Assembly (NCBI GenBank): GCA_937959285.1
Contig: CALGAR010000018.1
Location: 62,001-126,000, forward strand
DNA length: 64,000 nt
Source: an uncultured Bryobacterales bacterium
GTDB taxonomy: Bacteria > Acidobacteriota > Terriglobia > Bryobacterales > Bryobacteraceae
Reading direction: 5' to 3'
Shown: positions 8,859-18,185 of the stretch, one piece after another
How positions within the stretch are numbered: position 1 is the stretch's first letter
Layout of the letters: the number at the start of each line of letters is the position of its first letter
The notes under the pieces: generated by a model
What the model was told of the DNA's origin: nothing
The model's input: only the letters and a program-made list of their open reading frames with translations
Database searches by the model: none
Made by a program: the position numbers and the translations under genes

Positions 8859-11800
8859 CTGTCGTCAGAACCTTCACCAGCTCCGCCGGCTCAATCGGCT
8901 TCGTGAAACAGCCGTTTGCACCCGCCGCGACAAAGCGCTCGTGCTCCTCCCGCGCACCGTTCGACGTAAGCATGTAAATGGGGATGCGTCTGCCAGTCTT
9001 GCGTTCGCGGGCACGGATCATCCGGGTTGTCGTGACGCCGTCGAGTTCGGGCATCTGCACATCCATCAGCACGAGTTCGAACGATGAGTCTTCCAGGAGG
9101 TCGAGCGCCTCTCTGCCGCTCCGGGCAAGGGCGACATTGCACCCGTGCTTGTGCAGCAGCGCGGCCGCGGCATGGCGGCATGTGGAGTCGTCGTCGACCA
9201 GCAGGATGCGAAGGCATTCCAGGCCCGCATCTTCCAGAGCCGGAGCAGGCTGGGTATCCAGCTCCAGCGTCACGATGAAGTGGAACTGGCTGCCTTGCCC
9301 TTCCTGGCTGTCTACCCAGATGCGGCCGTTCATCATTTCCACAAGGCGGGCGCAGATCGCCAGGCCAAGCCCTGTTCCTCCGTACCTCCTAGTCGTTGAC
9401 CCGTCAGCCTGCCGGAACGGATCGAAGATCAGGGCCCGCTTGTCCTCCGGAATGCCGATGCCGGTATCACTGACGGTGAAATGAACCGCCGCCAGATTCT
9501 CGTTCTGAGACTCCAGCCTTGTGCTGACTTCGATTCGGCCCCTCTCCGTAAATTTGATGGCGTTGCTCAGCAGGTTCAGCAGGATCTGGCGGACGCGGAC
9601 TGGATCGCCAAGACACCGCTGTGGAGTGTCGGGCGCAATTTGCACTTCGAGATCCAGCCCTTTTTCCTTCGCTGAATAGTACAGCGTCTTCACGCACTCA
9701 TCGACACAGTCGGGCAGCGAAAAACTGACCCGTTCCAGTTCCATCCGTCCCGCGTCGATCTTTGAGAAGTCCAAGAGATCGTTGAGCAGGTGGAGCAGCG
9801 ACCGTCCGGAGGCTTCTACCGTTTCGAGGTACTCGCGCTGTTCGGGAGTTAAGTCGGTACTCAGCGCCAGCGCCGTCATGCCGAGAACGCCGTTCATTGG
9901 TGTACGAATCTCATGGCTCACATTTGCCAGAAACTCGCCCTTCAGGCGGTTGGCCTCTCTTGCTTCGCGCAGCAGCCTTTCGATTTCGCGCTTCTGCTCT
10001 TCCACGAGAGCCTTCTCCTGCTCAGTCCGGCGTTTTTCCACTTCGAGCTGAAGAGTTCTCTCCTTGACGGCCGCCTCCAGCTTGCGCTGGTACGCCAGCA
10101 GCCTCCGGACTCGCAGCTTCCAAATCAGGCCCGCCAGCGAGAGAAGCAGGACGATCATCGCAAGGCGGAACCACCAGGTCATCCACCAGGGCGGCAGGAT
10201 GGAGAAAGTGTAGACAGCCGGCTCGGGGTTCCAGGTTCCCTCGCCCGATCTCGCTGTCACTTCGAACTGATATTGCCCCGGCTGAAGATCGTGGAGGTCC
10301 ACCCGGTTGCGATCAGTTTCGATCCAGTCGCGTGAAAGCTCGGGAATTCGATAGCGGTATCGAATATCGGCCGGATTGCGAAAGCTCAGGGCGGCGAACT
10401 GAATCTCAAATGGCCGTTCGTTGTAATCAACAGTCTGGCGATATTCCGGGGCGGTGAGGTCCCCGTCACGGGCTACCGTGAGACCAGTGATCACAACTGG
10501 AGGCGGGTTGGCCTCGTGCTTCTTCAGCTCGCGATAGTGCGAAACCCCGCTGGTTGTGCCAATCCAAACGCTGCCGTCCGCGTCCTCGTAGAACGCGTTG
10601 AACATGCAGTCCTGCCAGATCAGGCCGTTCGAAGGTCCGATGTGGCGCCACGAACCTGCTTCGAAAACGTCGATGCCATCATCCGTTCCCACCCAGATCC
10701 GTCCCCGGCGGTCGGTCTCCAGAAAGCTGATGTCGTCAGACCGCAGCTCTTTTCCTTGCCGGTAATGTGCGAAGACGGGTTTACCGTTTTCTATCGCGAG
10801 CCTTGAAACGCCAGCGACACCGCCGTATGCGACCCAGATGGAGCCATCCGGGCCTTCGGTGGCGAACGCGAGACTGGTCTCGTTCAGGCCGTCCGCCTGC
10901 TTGTACCGCTTCCATCCATTGCCGTCCTGCTGAAGCAGCCCCTCTGTACTAGCCATCCACAACCGTCCGCTTTTTGATAGAACGACGCGGTAGATCGTCT
11001 CAGGCTGGTCGGTAGGGGGTAGGGAAACGGGCTCGAAGCGGGTGGCCGCCCCGTTCGGTTTCGCCACAAAGAGTCCCTCCCGCGTCGGAACCCATAGTCG
11101 GTTCCTGGCATCGATCGTGAGAGACACAATCTTCTTCGAGGTGAGGCCGGACTGCGGTCCGAAGTGGTGAAATTTCCTGGTCCGATCGTCAAAGTAGCTA
11201 AGGCCAAATCCGTCGGTTCCGATCCAGATCCCTGACACCGGGTCGGCTACAACACTCCGTACTACGTCATGTTGAAGCCCGTCCCGGGTAGTGAAGGAGG
11301 TCCAGGTCCCATCGGGGTTCATCCGGTTGAGCCCGTATTTCGTTCCAATCCAGAGCTGTCCACGGGCGTCCCGCGTGATCGCGCTGACCGTGTTGGTAGT
11401 CAGCCCTTCATGGGATGTCCAGCTCTCCCACTCGCCGTAACCCATCCAGCGTGCCAGACCGTGGTTATCGAACCCGAGCCACGGAGTCCCCTCCCGGTCG
11501 ATCAGTACGCAGCTGGTAGCATCGGCCGGAAGGCCGTGTCTCTCCCCTAACCGTTCCCAGGAATTGTCCTTTTGCCAGAGCACTCCGAGCTGGGTTGGGA
11601 CAATAAGTCTTCCGTTGGAGTCAAGGGATAATGCCGTAGTGCTGCCAGCCGGAGGCACGCTAACTGCAATGCTTTCAAATGATGAGGCATGTAGCTTGCG
11701 GCGAATGAGTCGTTGCTGGCTTCGCGCCCAAATGGCGCCTTCTCCGTCCTGGATCAGCGCAGTCCAGTTCTCTTGGGGTACGCCATTCTGCTTCCCAAAG

Positions 11801-12459
11801 ACCTGAACTGCGCCGCCATCCAGTTTGCAAATCTCCGTCCCGCATCCGAACCAGACCGCTCCTTTCCGATCAACTGTGACGGAGAAAGCTGGCACGCCGT
11901 TGAGCGCAGCCGGTAGCGGGACGCGCCGGAATTCAGAAGGCTGCGATGAAGCGCTGGCGGAACCGACAAAAAGTCCGCGGTTGCAGGCGATGTAGAGTTT
12001 GCCGGAACGGTCCGACGCTATGGATGTGCCTTTGTGGTCTACAGAGCCGGGATGGAAGTTAACAGGTATGAAACGTTCGCCCTGCCGATAGGCCAGACCG
12101 GCGTTGGTGTTTACCCAAAGTGTCCCGTCAGGAGTAATGTGAAGGCCCCAAATCCGGGCTCCCGGAAGTCCGCGTGCGACACCATAAGCCAGAAAGCGGG
12201 AGCCGTCAAAGCGATACAGGCCGTTGGCGGTTCCAACCCAGAGAAAGCCGGTGTGATCCTGGGCCAGCGCACGGATGGAGGCGTTCCCCAGTCCTTCCTG
12301 ATGCGCATAGCGCTGGAAGGTGTACCTTTGCGCGTACAGCGAATCAGTCAAACAGATCAGCGCCGCGAGACTGAGGATTCGCTTGCGATTCCTGCATAGT
12401 CTGTCAATCTGCACGAAATGATACTTTGACTTTCCGTCTCTTGGCGTAGCGAAGTTCAC
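8842..12459 (-). CDS. Propeller-type hybrid sensor histidine kinase/response regulator
   Basis: A 1205-residue one-protein two-component system. After a probable signal segment (ILSLAALICLTDSLYA, about residues 28-43) come about 620 residues of two-component-regulator propeller repeats of the LWIGT..GL type, then a Y_Y_Y domain (about 705-770), one transmembrane helix (about 775-797), a coiled coil, HisKA with phospho-acceptor His849 (SHEIRTPMNG), HATPase_c with GTGLGLAI, and a receiver with Asp1133 (LMDVQMPELDG). Unlike gut Bacteroidetes HTCS proteins, it ends after the receiver with no AraC domain, so output must go through another partner. It begins at GTG; a second GTG at 12414 would shorten the N-terminus by 15 residues. 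Periplasmic glycan sensing is likely but unproven. Confidence 0.93.
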   Translation of the reverse strand: MNFATPRDGKSKYHFVQIDRLCRNRKRILSLAALICLTDSLYAQRYTFQRYAHQEGLGNASIRALAQDHTGFLWVGTANGLYRFDGSRFLAYGVARGLPGARIWGLHITPDGTLWVNTNAGLAYRQGERFIPVNFHPGSVDHKGTSIASDRSGKLYIACNRGLFVGSASASSQPSEFRRVPLPAALNGVPAFSVTVDRKGAVWFGCGTEICKLDGGAVQVFGKQNGVPQENWTALIQDGEGAIWARSQQRLIRRKLHASSFESIAVSVPPAGSTTALSLDSNGRLIVPTQLGVLWQKDNSWERLGERHGLPADATSCVLIDREGTPWLGFDNHGLARWMGYGEWESWTSHEGLTTNTVSAITRDARGQLWIGTKYGLNRMNPDGTWTSFTTRDGLQHDVVRSVVADPVSGIWIGTDGFGLSYFDDRTRKFHHFGPQSGLTSKKIVSLTIDARNRLWVPTREGLFVAKPNGAATRFEPVSLPPTDQPETIYRVVLSKSGRLWMASTEGLLQQDGNGWKRYKQADGLNETSLAFATEGPDGSIWVAYGGVAGVSRLAIENGKPVFAHYRQGKELRSDDISFLETDRRGRIWVGTDDGIDVFEAGSWRHIGPSNGLIWQDCMFNAFYEDADGSVWIGTTSGVSHYRELKKHEANPPPVVITGLTVARDGDLTAPEYRQTVDYNERPFEIQFAALSFRNPADIRYRYRIPELSRDWIETDRNRVDLHDLQPGQYQFEVTARSGEGTWNPEPAVYTFSILPPWWMTWWFRLAMIVLLLSLAGLIWKLRVRRLLAYQRKLEAAVKERTLQLEVEKRRTEQEKALVEEQKREIERLLREAREANRLKGEFLANVSHEIRTPMNGVLGMTALALSTDLTPEQREYLETVEASGRSLLHLLNDLLDFSKIDAGRMELERVSFSLPDCVDECVKTLYYSAKEKGLDLEVQIAPDTPQRCLGDPVRVRQILLNLLSNAIKFTERGRIEVSTRLESQNENLAAVHFTVSDTGIGIPEDKRALIFDPFRQADGSTTRRYGGTGLGLAICARLVEMMNGRIWVDSQEGQGSQFHFIVTLELDTQPAPALEDAGLECLRILLVDDDSTCRHAAAALLHKHGCNVALARSGREALDLLEDSSFELVLMDVQMPELDGVTTTRMIRARERKTGRRIPIYMLTSNGAREEHERFVAAGANGCFTKPIEPAELVKVLTTVRSRR

Positions 12460-12652
12460 TAGCGGACTTTAGCGATGCTGCCTCGACCTCGCCACCAAGC
12501 TGCAATTGAACGTATTTTTTGTGTTGCGAACATTCTCGCAGATTCATACTTGCAGCGCCATCTCCGTAAATACTGAATTCACATCATGAGATGCCTGCCG
12601 TAAGGCAGGAGCCGGCCCTCCGCCCGTTGTTACAATTGATTTCAAGAGCCAG

Positions 12653-13960
12653 GTGCGGAAATTCATCGTCCACAACTTCGGCTGCAGAGCCACACAGGCG
12701 GATGGCGTTGCCATTGAAGGCATGCTGCGGGCTCGCGGGATGCAGCCGGCGGAATCTTCCTCTGACGCACAGTTCGTCATTATCAACTCCTGCACCGTCA
12801 CCGCCGCAGCCGACGAGGACGTGCGGCAGGCTGTACGGCGAGCTCATCGCGAGAATCCAGAAGCGAAGATCCTGGTCACCGGATGCTATGCGCAGCGGGC
12901 TCCGGAGGAACTGGCAGTTCTTCCAGGAGTGGCGTGGGTTGCCGGGAACTCCCACAAACACATGATTCCCGCGCTGCTGGATGGGACGGAAGCTGTGGAA
13001 GACACCTCGTACCACGGCCAGATCTACGTGAGCGACATCACGGCGTCCCACTCGTTTCTCACGGCTGCGGTCGAAGACTCGATGCTCGACCGTACACGTC
13101 CGAATCTGAAGATTCAGGACGGTTGCAGTAACCGGTGTTCCTTCTGCATCATCCCAAGCGTACGCGGGAAGAGCCGGAGCCTTCCGCCCGATCAGGTGAT
13201 CGAACAGGTCAGAAATCTGGCAAGCCGCTACCGGGAGGTGGTTCTAAGCGGCATCAACCTGGGCAGATGGGGGCGGGAGCAGGGGATGAATCTGAGGCTT
13301 GCCTGGCTGATCCGCCGTCTGCTTGCAGAGACCGGCATCGAACGCATCCGCCTCAGTTCGGTTGAGCCGATGGACTTTTCGGACGACCTGCTGGAACTGA
13401 TGGCGTCCAGTCCGCGAATCGCAAAGCACGTCCATGCTCCGCTTCAATCGGGCTGTGATCGCGTGCTCAAGCGAATGCGGAGAAAGTACCGGACACGGCA
13501 TTACGAAGACCGGATTCGGAAGGCGCGAGCTCTGATGCCCGATGCGGCCATCGGCGCCGACGTAATGACCGGGTTTCCGGGCGAGACCGATGAAGAGTTC
13601 GAAGAGAGCCGCTCGTTCATCGCCTCGCTGCCCTTCACCTACCTGCACGTGTTCACCTATTCCGAACGTCCTGGAACGGAGGCCGCCGCGCTGGGGAATC
13701 AGGTCGACCCTAAGGTGCGTAAACACCGGACACAGGTTCTGCGTGCCCTGGCAGCGGAGAAGAATCTGGCCTTCCGGCAATCCATGGTCGGGCGGGAGCT
13801 TTCTGTGGTGACCCTCGGTGATCGGCGCTCGCTCAGCGGGAATTACCTTCAGGTCGAGCTGGCTACCCCAAGACCGGCAAACCAGATTGTTTCGGTAAGG
13901 ATTGAAGGCCTTTCGACCAGCGGCCTCGTCGAAGCTCAGCCTTTGCGCGTTCTTGCCTGA
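12653..13960 (+). CDS. mtaB: tRNA (N6-threonylcarbamoyl-A37) C2-methylthiotransferase
   Basis: A 435-residue radical-SAM methylthiotransferase of the MiaB/MtaB family. The N-terminal UPF0004 domain carries Cys at NFGCRATQ, INSCTVT and TGCYAQ for one Fe-S cluster; the radical-SAM cluster ligands are Cys158, Cys162 and Cys165 (GCSNRCSFC); a TRAM-like domain ends the protein. The N-terminus and overall pattern fit MtaB (YqeV), which converts t6A37 to ms2t6A37, better than MiaB or RimO. The start codon is GTG, confirmed by the conserved FIVHNFGC beginning; a TACAAT hexamer lies 16 bases upstream. A small CCTGCC-GTAA-GGCAGG hairpin lies at 12594-12609. Confidence 0.88.
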   Translation: MRKFIVHNFGCRATQADGVAIEGMLRARGMQPAESSSDAQFVIINSCTVTAAADEDVRQAVRRAHRENPEAKILVTGCYAQRAPEELAVLPGVAWVAGNSHKHMIPALLDGTEAVEDTSYHGQIYVSDITASHSFLTAAVEDSMLDRTRPNLKIQDGCSNRCSFCIIPSVRGKSRSLPPDQVIEQVRNLASRYREVVLSGINLGRWGREQGMNLRLAWLIRRLLAETGIERIRLSSVEPMDFSDDLLELMASSPRIAKHVHAPLQSGCDRVLKRMRRKYRTRHYEDRIRKARALMPDAAIGADVMTGFPGETDEEFEESRSFIASLPFTYLHVFTYSERPGTEAAALGNQVDPKVRKHRTQVLRALAAEKNLAFRQSMVGRELSVVTLGDRRSLSGNYLQVELATPRPANQIVSVRIEGLSTSGLVEAQPLRVLA

Positions 13961-13983
13961 CAGCGGCGAACGGGCAGCGATCA

Positions 13984-14583
13984 CTACATCTCGCGGCGGT
14001 TTTCGAGCGACTTCGACATCGTGACTTCGTCGGCGAACTCGAGATCGCTCCCGACAGGAAGGCCCATCGCGATCCGCGTGACTCGCATTCCCAGCGGCTT
14101 CATGAGGCGCGAGAGGTAAACCGCTGTCGCTTCTCCTTCGACTGTGGGATTGGTGGCCAGAATCAGCTCCTGCACGCCTCCGTCCCCGATGCGTTCAAGC
14201 AAACCCTTTATCTTCAACTGCTCCGGTCCAATGCCCCGCAGCGGAGAGATTGCGCCATGAAGCACGTAGTAGAGGCCCGAGAAGGCGCGCGTCGTTTCGA
14301 TCGGCAGGATATTGTGCGGCTCCTCCACGACACAGATCACGCTTCGATCCCGATTGGGATCACGGCAGAAGGGGCAGAGCTCGCCGTCGCTGATGTTATT
14401 GCAAAGTCCGCACAGGCCTAACTTGTCCTTCACGTCGTAGAGCGCCTGCACCAAGCGCTCCACGTCCTCGCGCCGGGCGCGCAGAATATGAAAGGCAATT
14501 CGTTGTGCCGATTTTTGACCAATGCCGGGAAGTCTCTTCACTTCCTGAATCAGTCGGGCGAGCGGCTCAGCGAAATCGGGCAT
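13984..14583 (-). CDS. recR: Recombination mediator protein RecR
   Basis: A 199-residue RecR, full length. Domains in order: helix-hairpin-helix (LPGIGQKSAQRIAFHIL), C4 zinc finger (CGLCNNISDGELCPFC), Toprim domain (VICVVEEPHNI, GLYYVLHGAISPLRGIGPEQL) and the Walker-B-like C-terminus (TRIAMGLPVGSDLEFADEVT). It binds RecO and helps RecA load at gaps in DNA repair. It follows ybaB by 15 bases on the same strand. The order dnaX-ybaB-recR is the classical bacterial arrangement. Confidence 0.97.
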   Translation of the reverse strand: MPDFAEPLARLIQEVKRLPGIGQKSAQRIAFHILRARREDVERLVQALYDVKDKLGLCGLCNNISDGELCPFCRDPNRDRSVICVVEEPHNILPIETTRAFSGLYYVLHGAISPLRGIGPEQLKIKGLLERIGDGGVQELILATNPTVEGEATAVYLSRLMKPLGMRVTRIAMGLPVGSDLEFADEVTMSKSLENRREM

Positions 14584-14598
14584 GGAAGACCGGATCCG

Positions 14599-14907
14599 TC
14601 AGAACAGGCCGGGTGGGAGTCCCATGCTGCCAAGGACGCCGCCCATAATCTTTTGTGTCTCTTCGTCGACTTTCTTAACCGCTTCATTGCAGGCAGCAAC
14701 GATCATGTCCTGAAGCATCTCGACGTCCCCTGCCACCTCTGGATCAATCTTTACACCGAGGACGTTTTTCTGGCCGTCCATCTTGACTGTTACCATGCCC
14801 CCGCCGGAAGTGGCTTCCACGCGAATCTGCGACACCTGCTCCTGCAAGCGCTGCTGCATCTGCTGCGCCTGCTTCATCATTGCCTGCATGTTGCCGGGTA
14901 ATTTCAT
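14599..14907 (-). CDS. YbaB/EbfC nucleoid-associated protein
   Basis: A 102-residue YbaB/EbfC-type DNA-binding protein. It has the helical N-terminus rich in Met and Gln (MQAMMKQAQQMQQRLQEQ), the central beta strands with GGGMVTVKMDGQ and a C-terminal helix (LQDMIVAACNEAVKKVDEE). YbaB dimers bind DNA as tweezers. The start overlaps the dnaX stop by 4 bases (ATGA), so the two are translationally coupled, and recR follows 15 bases later. Confidence 0.95.
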   Translation of the reverse strand: MKLPGNMQAMMKQAQQMQQRLQEQVSQIRVEATSGGGMVTVKMDGQKNVLGVKIDPEVAGDVEMLQDMIVAACNEAVKKVDEETQKIMGGVLGSMGLPPGLF

Positions 14908-16634
14908 GTAGACTCCTTGAGATCCCTGATTGTCCGGACCTGGCTGTCCGGAAATAGCTCCTGAAAGCGTTTTACTTCCGGATGCGACAGGGCTCTGGCT
15001 GTAAGTTCATCTTCTTCCTGGTTCGCCGCCTTCGGCGCCTGGGCAGGCGTCACTGCTGACACCTGGCCGATTTCGACGACAACCTTCAAAGGCCGTCCGA
15101 GAATCTGCCGTACTGCCGCTTCCACGTCCGGCGACTTCACCGCCAATCGGAACTCGCTCGCCGTCCGGATCTTCAGCTCGTTTCCTGACGGAATCAATTC
15201 CGAATGTTCAATCGCGTCTGCGCTGAACGTGTTGCCCTGCTCCATCAGAAGCGCGTGCAGCCGTTCCTTCAGCAACGAATCGGACGCTCCGATTCCTTGC
15301 TCCCTCTGCGGGCTCGTAGGGGGAGCAGGCGCCACAGCAGGCGGTGGAGCCGGAGGCGGCGGCGCTGCTGCCGGGTTTTTTCGATAGAAATCGCGTTCAA
15401 AGGGGGACGGTCCTGTACGCGCCGGCGTCGGGGAAGACGGCGCAACCGGGGAGACGGAAGGAGTTTGCCTGGTCCTTACGTCCGCCTGCCCCGAAGCTTT
15501 GCTGCCCGATCCTGACAGACCGGCCAGCGCTTCCTCGATGGGTAGGATGCGTCCGGCATGCACGAGGCGAAGCAGCCCAATTTCGAGGTGAAAGCGAGGC
15601 TGAAGCGAGGTCTGCAACTCGCGGAAAGATTCGAGGGTGAGCTGCAGGTAACGCGTCAGGTCCTCTTCGGAAAAGCCCGACGCAATTTCGGCGAGACGCT
15701 CCTGCTCCCGTCCTGAAGCGGCAATCAACCTCGTACCGGCGCCCGCGATCCGCGCGACCAGCAAATTCCGGAAGAATCGCGCCAGCTCCCGGCAGAAGTG
15801 CTGGAGGTTGTGGCCGTTGCGTTCGAGCTCAGCGACCACTTCCAGCATCGCCTGTGAATCGCTCTTGGCGAGAGCTGTGCTCACTTTCTCGAGCGATTCC
15901 AGGGAGAACATTCCGAGCAGACCGCGTACCTCTGCCGGGGTAAGGTGGTTCCCGCAGCAGGCGATTGCCTGGTCGAGGGCGGAAAGGGAATCGCGCACAC
16001 TGCCTTCTCCCGCCTGCGCCAATACCGCCAAAGCTTCCGGATCGGCCTGCACTCCTTCCTGTTCGCAAATCCAGGCCATGCGTGACACGAGATCCTTGAA
16101 GTCAACGGACCGGAAACTGAACTGCTGGCAGCGGGATCCGATAGTTGTGGGGATCTTGTGAACCTCGGTGGTGCACAGAACAAAGACCACCCACTCGGGA
16201 GGCTCCTCGAGGGTCTTCAGAAGCGCGTTGAATGCTTCATTTGTAATCTGATGCGCCTCGTCGATGATGAAAACTTTATAGCGATCCCGAGCCGGACGGT
16301 AGCGGACGTTCTCCCGAAGCTCGCGCATCTCGTTGATGCCGCGATTGGAAGCAGCGTCGATTTCGATGACGTCGACGGCGTTGCCGCCGGAGATCTCAAG
16401 GCAGCTTGCGCATTTGCCGCAGGGCGTTGGTGTTGGGCCTTCGACACAATTCAAGCACCGCGCAAGAATACGGGCCACGGTCGTCTTGCCCGTTCCACGT
16501 TGTCCCGCGAAGATGTAGCCGTGCGCGATCCGGCGCTGGCTGATGGCGTTCTCCAGCGTCGTCCTGACGTGTTCCTGGCCGATCAGGTCGGCAAACGACT
16601 GAGGCCGGTACTTCCTGGCGATAACTTGATACAT
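14904..16634 (-). CDS. dnaX: DNA polymerase III subunits gamma/tau
   Basis: A 576-residue clamp-loader ATPase. Walker A is GQRGTGKTT (residues 44-52), the zinc ligands are Cys63, Cys72, Cys75 and Cys78 (CVEGPTPTPCGKCASC), Walker B is VFIIDEAH and sensor 1 is LCTTEVHKIP. Residues about 390-450 form a Pro/Ala-rich linker, followed by a tau-like C-terminal domain of about 120 residues. It is the motor of the replisome clamp loader. An obvious frameshift site for a separate gamma product was not identified. Confidence 0.97.
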   Translation of the reverse strand: MYQVIARKYRPQSFADLIGQEHVRTTLENAISQRRIAHGYIFAGQRGTGKTTVARILARCLNCVEGPTPTPCGKCASCLEISGGNAVDVIEIDAASNRGINEMRELRENVRYRPARDRYKVFIIDEAHQITNEAFNALLKTLEEPPEWVVFVLCTTEVHKIPTTIGSRCQQFSFRSVDFKDLVSRMAWICEQEGVQADPEALAVLAQAGEGSVRDSLSALDQAIACCGNHLTPAEVRGLLGMFSLESLEKVSTALAKSDSQAMLEVVAELERNGHNLQHFCRELARFFRNLLVARIAGAGTRLIAASGREQERLAEIASGFSEEDLTRYLQLTLESFRELQTSLQPRFHLEIGLLRLVHAGRILPIEEALAGLSGSGSKASGQADVRTRQTPSVSPVAPSSPTPARTGPSPFERDFYRKNPAAAPPPPAPPPAVAPAPPTSPQREQGIGASDSLLKERLHALLMEQGNTFSADAIEHSELIPSGNELKIRTASEFRLAVKSPDVEAAVRQILGRPLKVVVEIGQVSAVTPAQAPKAANQEEDELTARALSHPEVKRFQELFPDSQVRTIRDLKEST

Positions 16635-16729
16635 GGAAAGAGTCGCCGGCGAGGTGGTGTGATGTTAACACAAACCCTGCCAAGGAGCAGCCACTCCGCA
16701 GAAAGATTAGCTTCGCTAAATAGAGCCAG
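16635..16729. other. Intergenic stretch between dnaX and the SRP RNA gene
   Basis: It holds the dnaX leader (minus strand, no clear ribosome site) and, next to the SRP RNA 3' end, a weak inverted repeat TTAGC-TTC-GCTAA (16707-16719). Read on the minus strand the repeat is followed by TCTTT and could act as a poor terminator for the SRP RNA. No coding sequence is seen. Confidence 0.4.
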
Positions 16730-16826
16730 ACCCCGGGTGATTCGCGGCACACGAGCTAAACTACTACCGTTGCTTCCTTCCGGACCTGGCGGGGTTCGCA
16801 GCCGCTCGTTGCACGAAGCCCGAGGC
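16730..16826 (-). ncRNA. ffs: Small signal recognition particle RNA (4.5S type)
   Basis: On the minus strand the apical SRP domain IV signature CCAGGTCCGGAAGGAAGCA is intact, giving the symmetric loop and GGAA tetraloop region bound by Ffh. The ends pair: CCTCGGG at the 5' end (16825 to 16819) with CCCGGGG at the 3' end (16737 to 16731), so the molecule is about 95-97 nt, the size of the small bacterial SRP RNA without an Alu domain. A possible promoter on the minus strand has TACGAT (16845-16840) and TTAGGG 16 bases further upstream. The RNA supports co-translational targeting of membrane proteins. Confidence 0.95.
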
Positions 16827-16973
16827 CTGACACCTAACTATCGTATCACGTTGCAGGCAAGCCCTAAAGCTTTAGGAGACAAGCGTGTTGCATTGAAGCC
16901 CCAGCTTGAGGCATGATAAAAGAGTCGTCGTATAGGCATCCGAAGTGAGGCTCGTGCAACCGCAACTTTCCCG

Positions 16974-17378
16974 ATGAAGCGACTCCACAACAGATTCAAG
17001 TTCCTCGTTGTTGTGGCGCTTCTTTCCGCCTTCGCGGCCGGAGCCTTCAGCTTCCCGGACGCCTGGACGCAGAGAAACGCCCGTCCGCGGGTAAATCTGC
17101 GCAGCCTCCGGGCGGACACCGACGGCGAGCCCATCCACCTGGAGCCATTCAAGGATGGCTCCCACGAGACGGGGATGTGCTCGTCGGGTTCCTCTCAATC
17201 TAGTGTCCGTTTATCGCCGGCAGACACGTCCACCGACCATCCGCCGGCCGAGATAGCCTCCTATCAGCTTTTTGAGGTCGTTCTCGATCCTTCAGAGCCG
17301 TTAGAAGCCCTGAGCATTCCGGCGGCTCGGCCGGTCGTACAGGTGCCGTCCTCCGGCAGATCGCCCCCCTCACTCTAG
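16974..17378 (+). CDS. Small putative secreted protein
   Basis: A 134-residue protein with a convincing signal peptide (basic start MKRLHNRFK, hydrophobic core FLVVVALLSAFAAGAF). The mature part is Ser/Pro-rich, low in predicted structure, with one Cys and no recognised domain. There is no ribosome site before the ATG, and length and composition alone do not prove expression. It lies between the SRP RNA and carbonic anhydrase genes. I do not recognise the family. Confidence 0.5.
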   Translation: MKRLHNRFKFLVVVALLSAFAAGAFSFPDAWTQRNARPRVNLRSLRADTDGEPIHLEPFKDGSHETGMCSSGSSQSSVRLSPADTSTDHPPAEIASYQLFEVVLDPSEPLEALSIPAARPVVQVPSSGRSPPSL

Positions 17379-17507
17379 CCCTCGAACTCCCACAACTGTT
17401 AACTTTTTGGCCGTGGTCTGACGGTGGCTAGTCCCATGTCGCACCATGCCCGGGTCCATGGCTTGTCAGTTCAAAGCCATTGATTGGTAAAGCCACGAGA
17501 GAAAGAG

Positions 17508-18185
17508 ATGAGACGTTTACTCGAAGGATTGGTGCGATTTCACAACGAGGTATATCCCTCGAAAAGAGAGCTTTTTGAGAGTCTTGCGCAGAAACAAACA
17601 CCCCATTCGCTCTTTATTACCTGTTCCGATTCGCGAATCGTTCCCGATTTGCTGACCGGCGCCGAGCCGGGAGATCTGTTCATTATTCGCAATGCCGGCA
17701 ATATCGTTCCGCCCTACGGAGAGATGAATGGCGGAGTTTCCGCGACGATCGAATACGCAATCATGGCCCTCAATATCAAAAACATCGTTGTGTGCGGCCA
17801 TTCTGACTGCGGGGCGATGAAGGCGGTGTTGCATCCGGAGGAGGTCGCGGACATGCCGGTCGTGGCCTCATGGCTGAAACATGCGGAGGTGGCGCGGCGG
17901 GTCGCGATGGCGAATTGTCCGGATCTCAACAGCCCTGAGCTGCTGCGAATCCTTACCGAGGAGAACCTCCTGGCGCAGGTCAGCAATTTGCGCACCCATC
18001 CTTCCGTGGCCGTGGGACTTTCGAAGGGCGAACTTACCATCTACGCCTGGCTGTATGACATTGAGCGAGGTCACGTTCGCGCCTTTGATGTGACTCAAGG
18101 GGAATTTGTTGCCGTCAGCGATAATGGCTCGCTGCCGATTGCCGCTCCACAGCCGCGGGAGCGTGTACAGGAGGTGGCTTCATGA
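17508..18185 (+). CDS. can: Beta-carbonic anhydrase
   Basis: A 225-residue beta-class carbonic anhydrase interconverting CO2 and bicarbonate. The zinc ligands are Cys39, His98 and Cys101 (CSDSR and CGHSDCG), with the Asp41-Arg43 dyad present. I start at ATG 17508, preceded by GAGAGAAAG; the upstream in-frame TTG at 17484 has no ribosome site. The stop overlaps the SulP start by 4 bases (ATGA), a tight coupling that argues for a shared role in bicarbonate supply or pH control. Cytoplasmic, no signal peptide. Confidence 0.95.
   Translation: MRRLLEGLVRFHNEVYPSKRELFESLAQKQTPHSLFITCSDSRIVPDLLTGAEPGDLFIIRNAGNIVPPYGEMNGGVSATIEYAIMALNIKNIVVCGHSDCGAMKAVLHPEEVADMPVVASWLKHAEVARRVAMANCPDLNSPELLRILTEENLLAQVSNLRTHPSVAVGLSKGELTIYAWLYDIERGHVRAFDVTQGEFVAVSDNGSLPIAAPQPRERVQEVAS

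Noticed and set aside
16635..16973. tRNA gene near the SRP RNA
   Set aside because: No TTC arm (GGTTCGA-type) or acceptor pairing was found; only the SRP RNA is supported.
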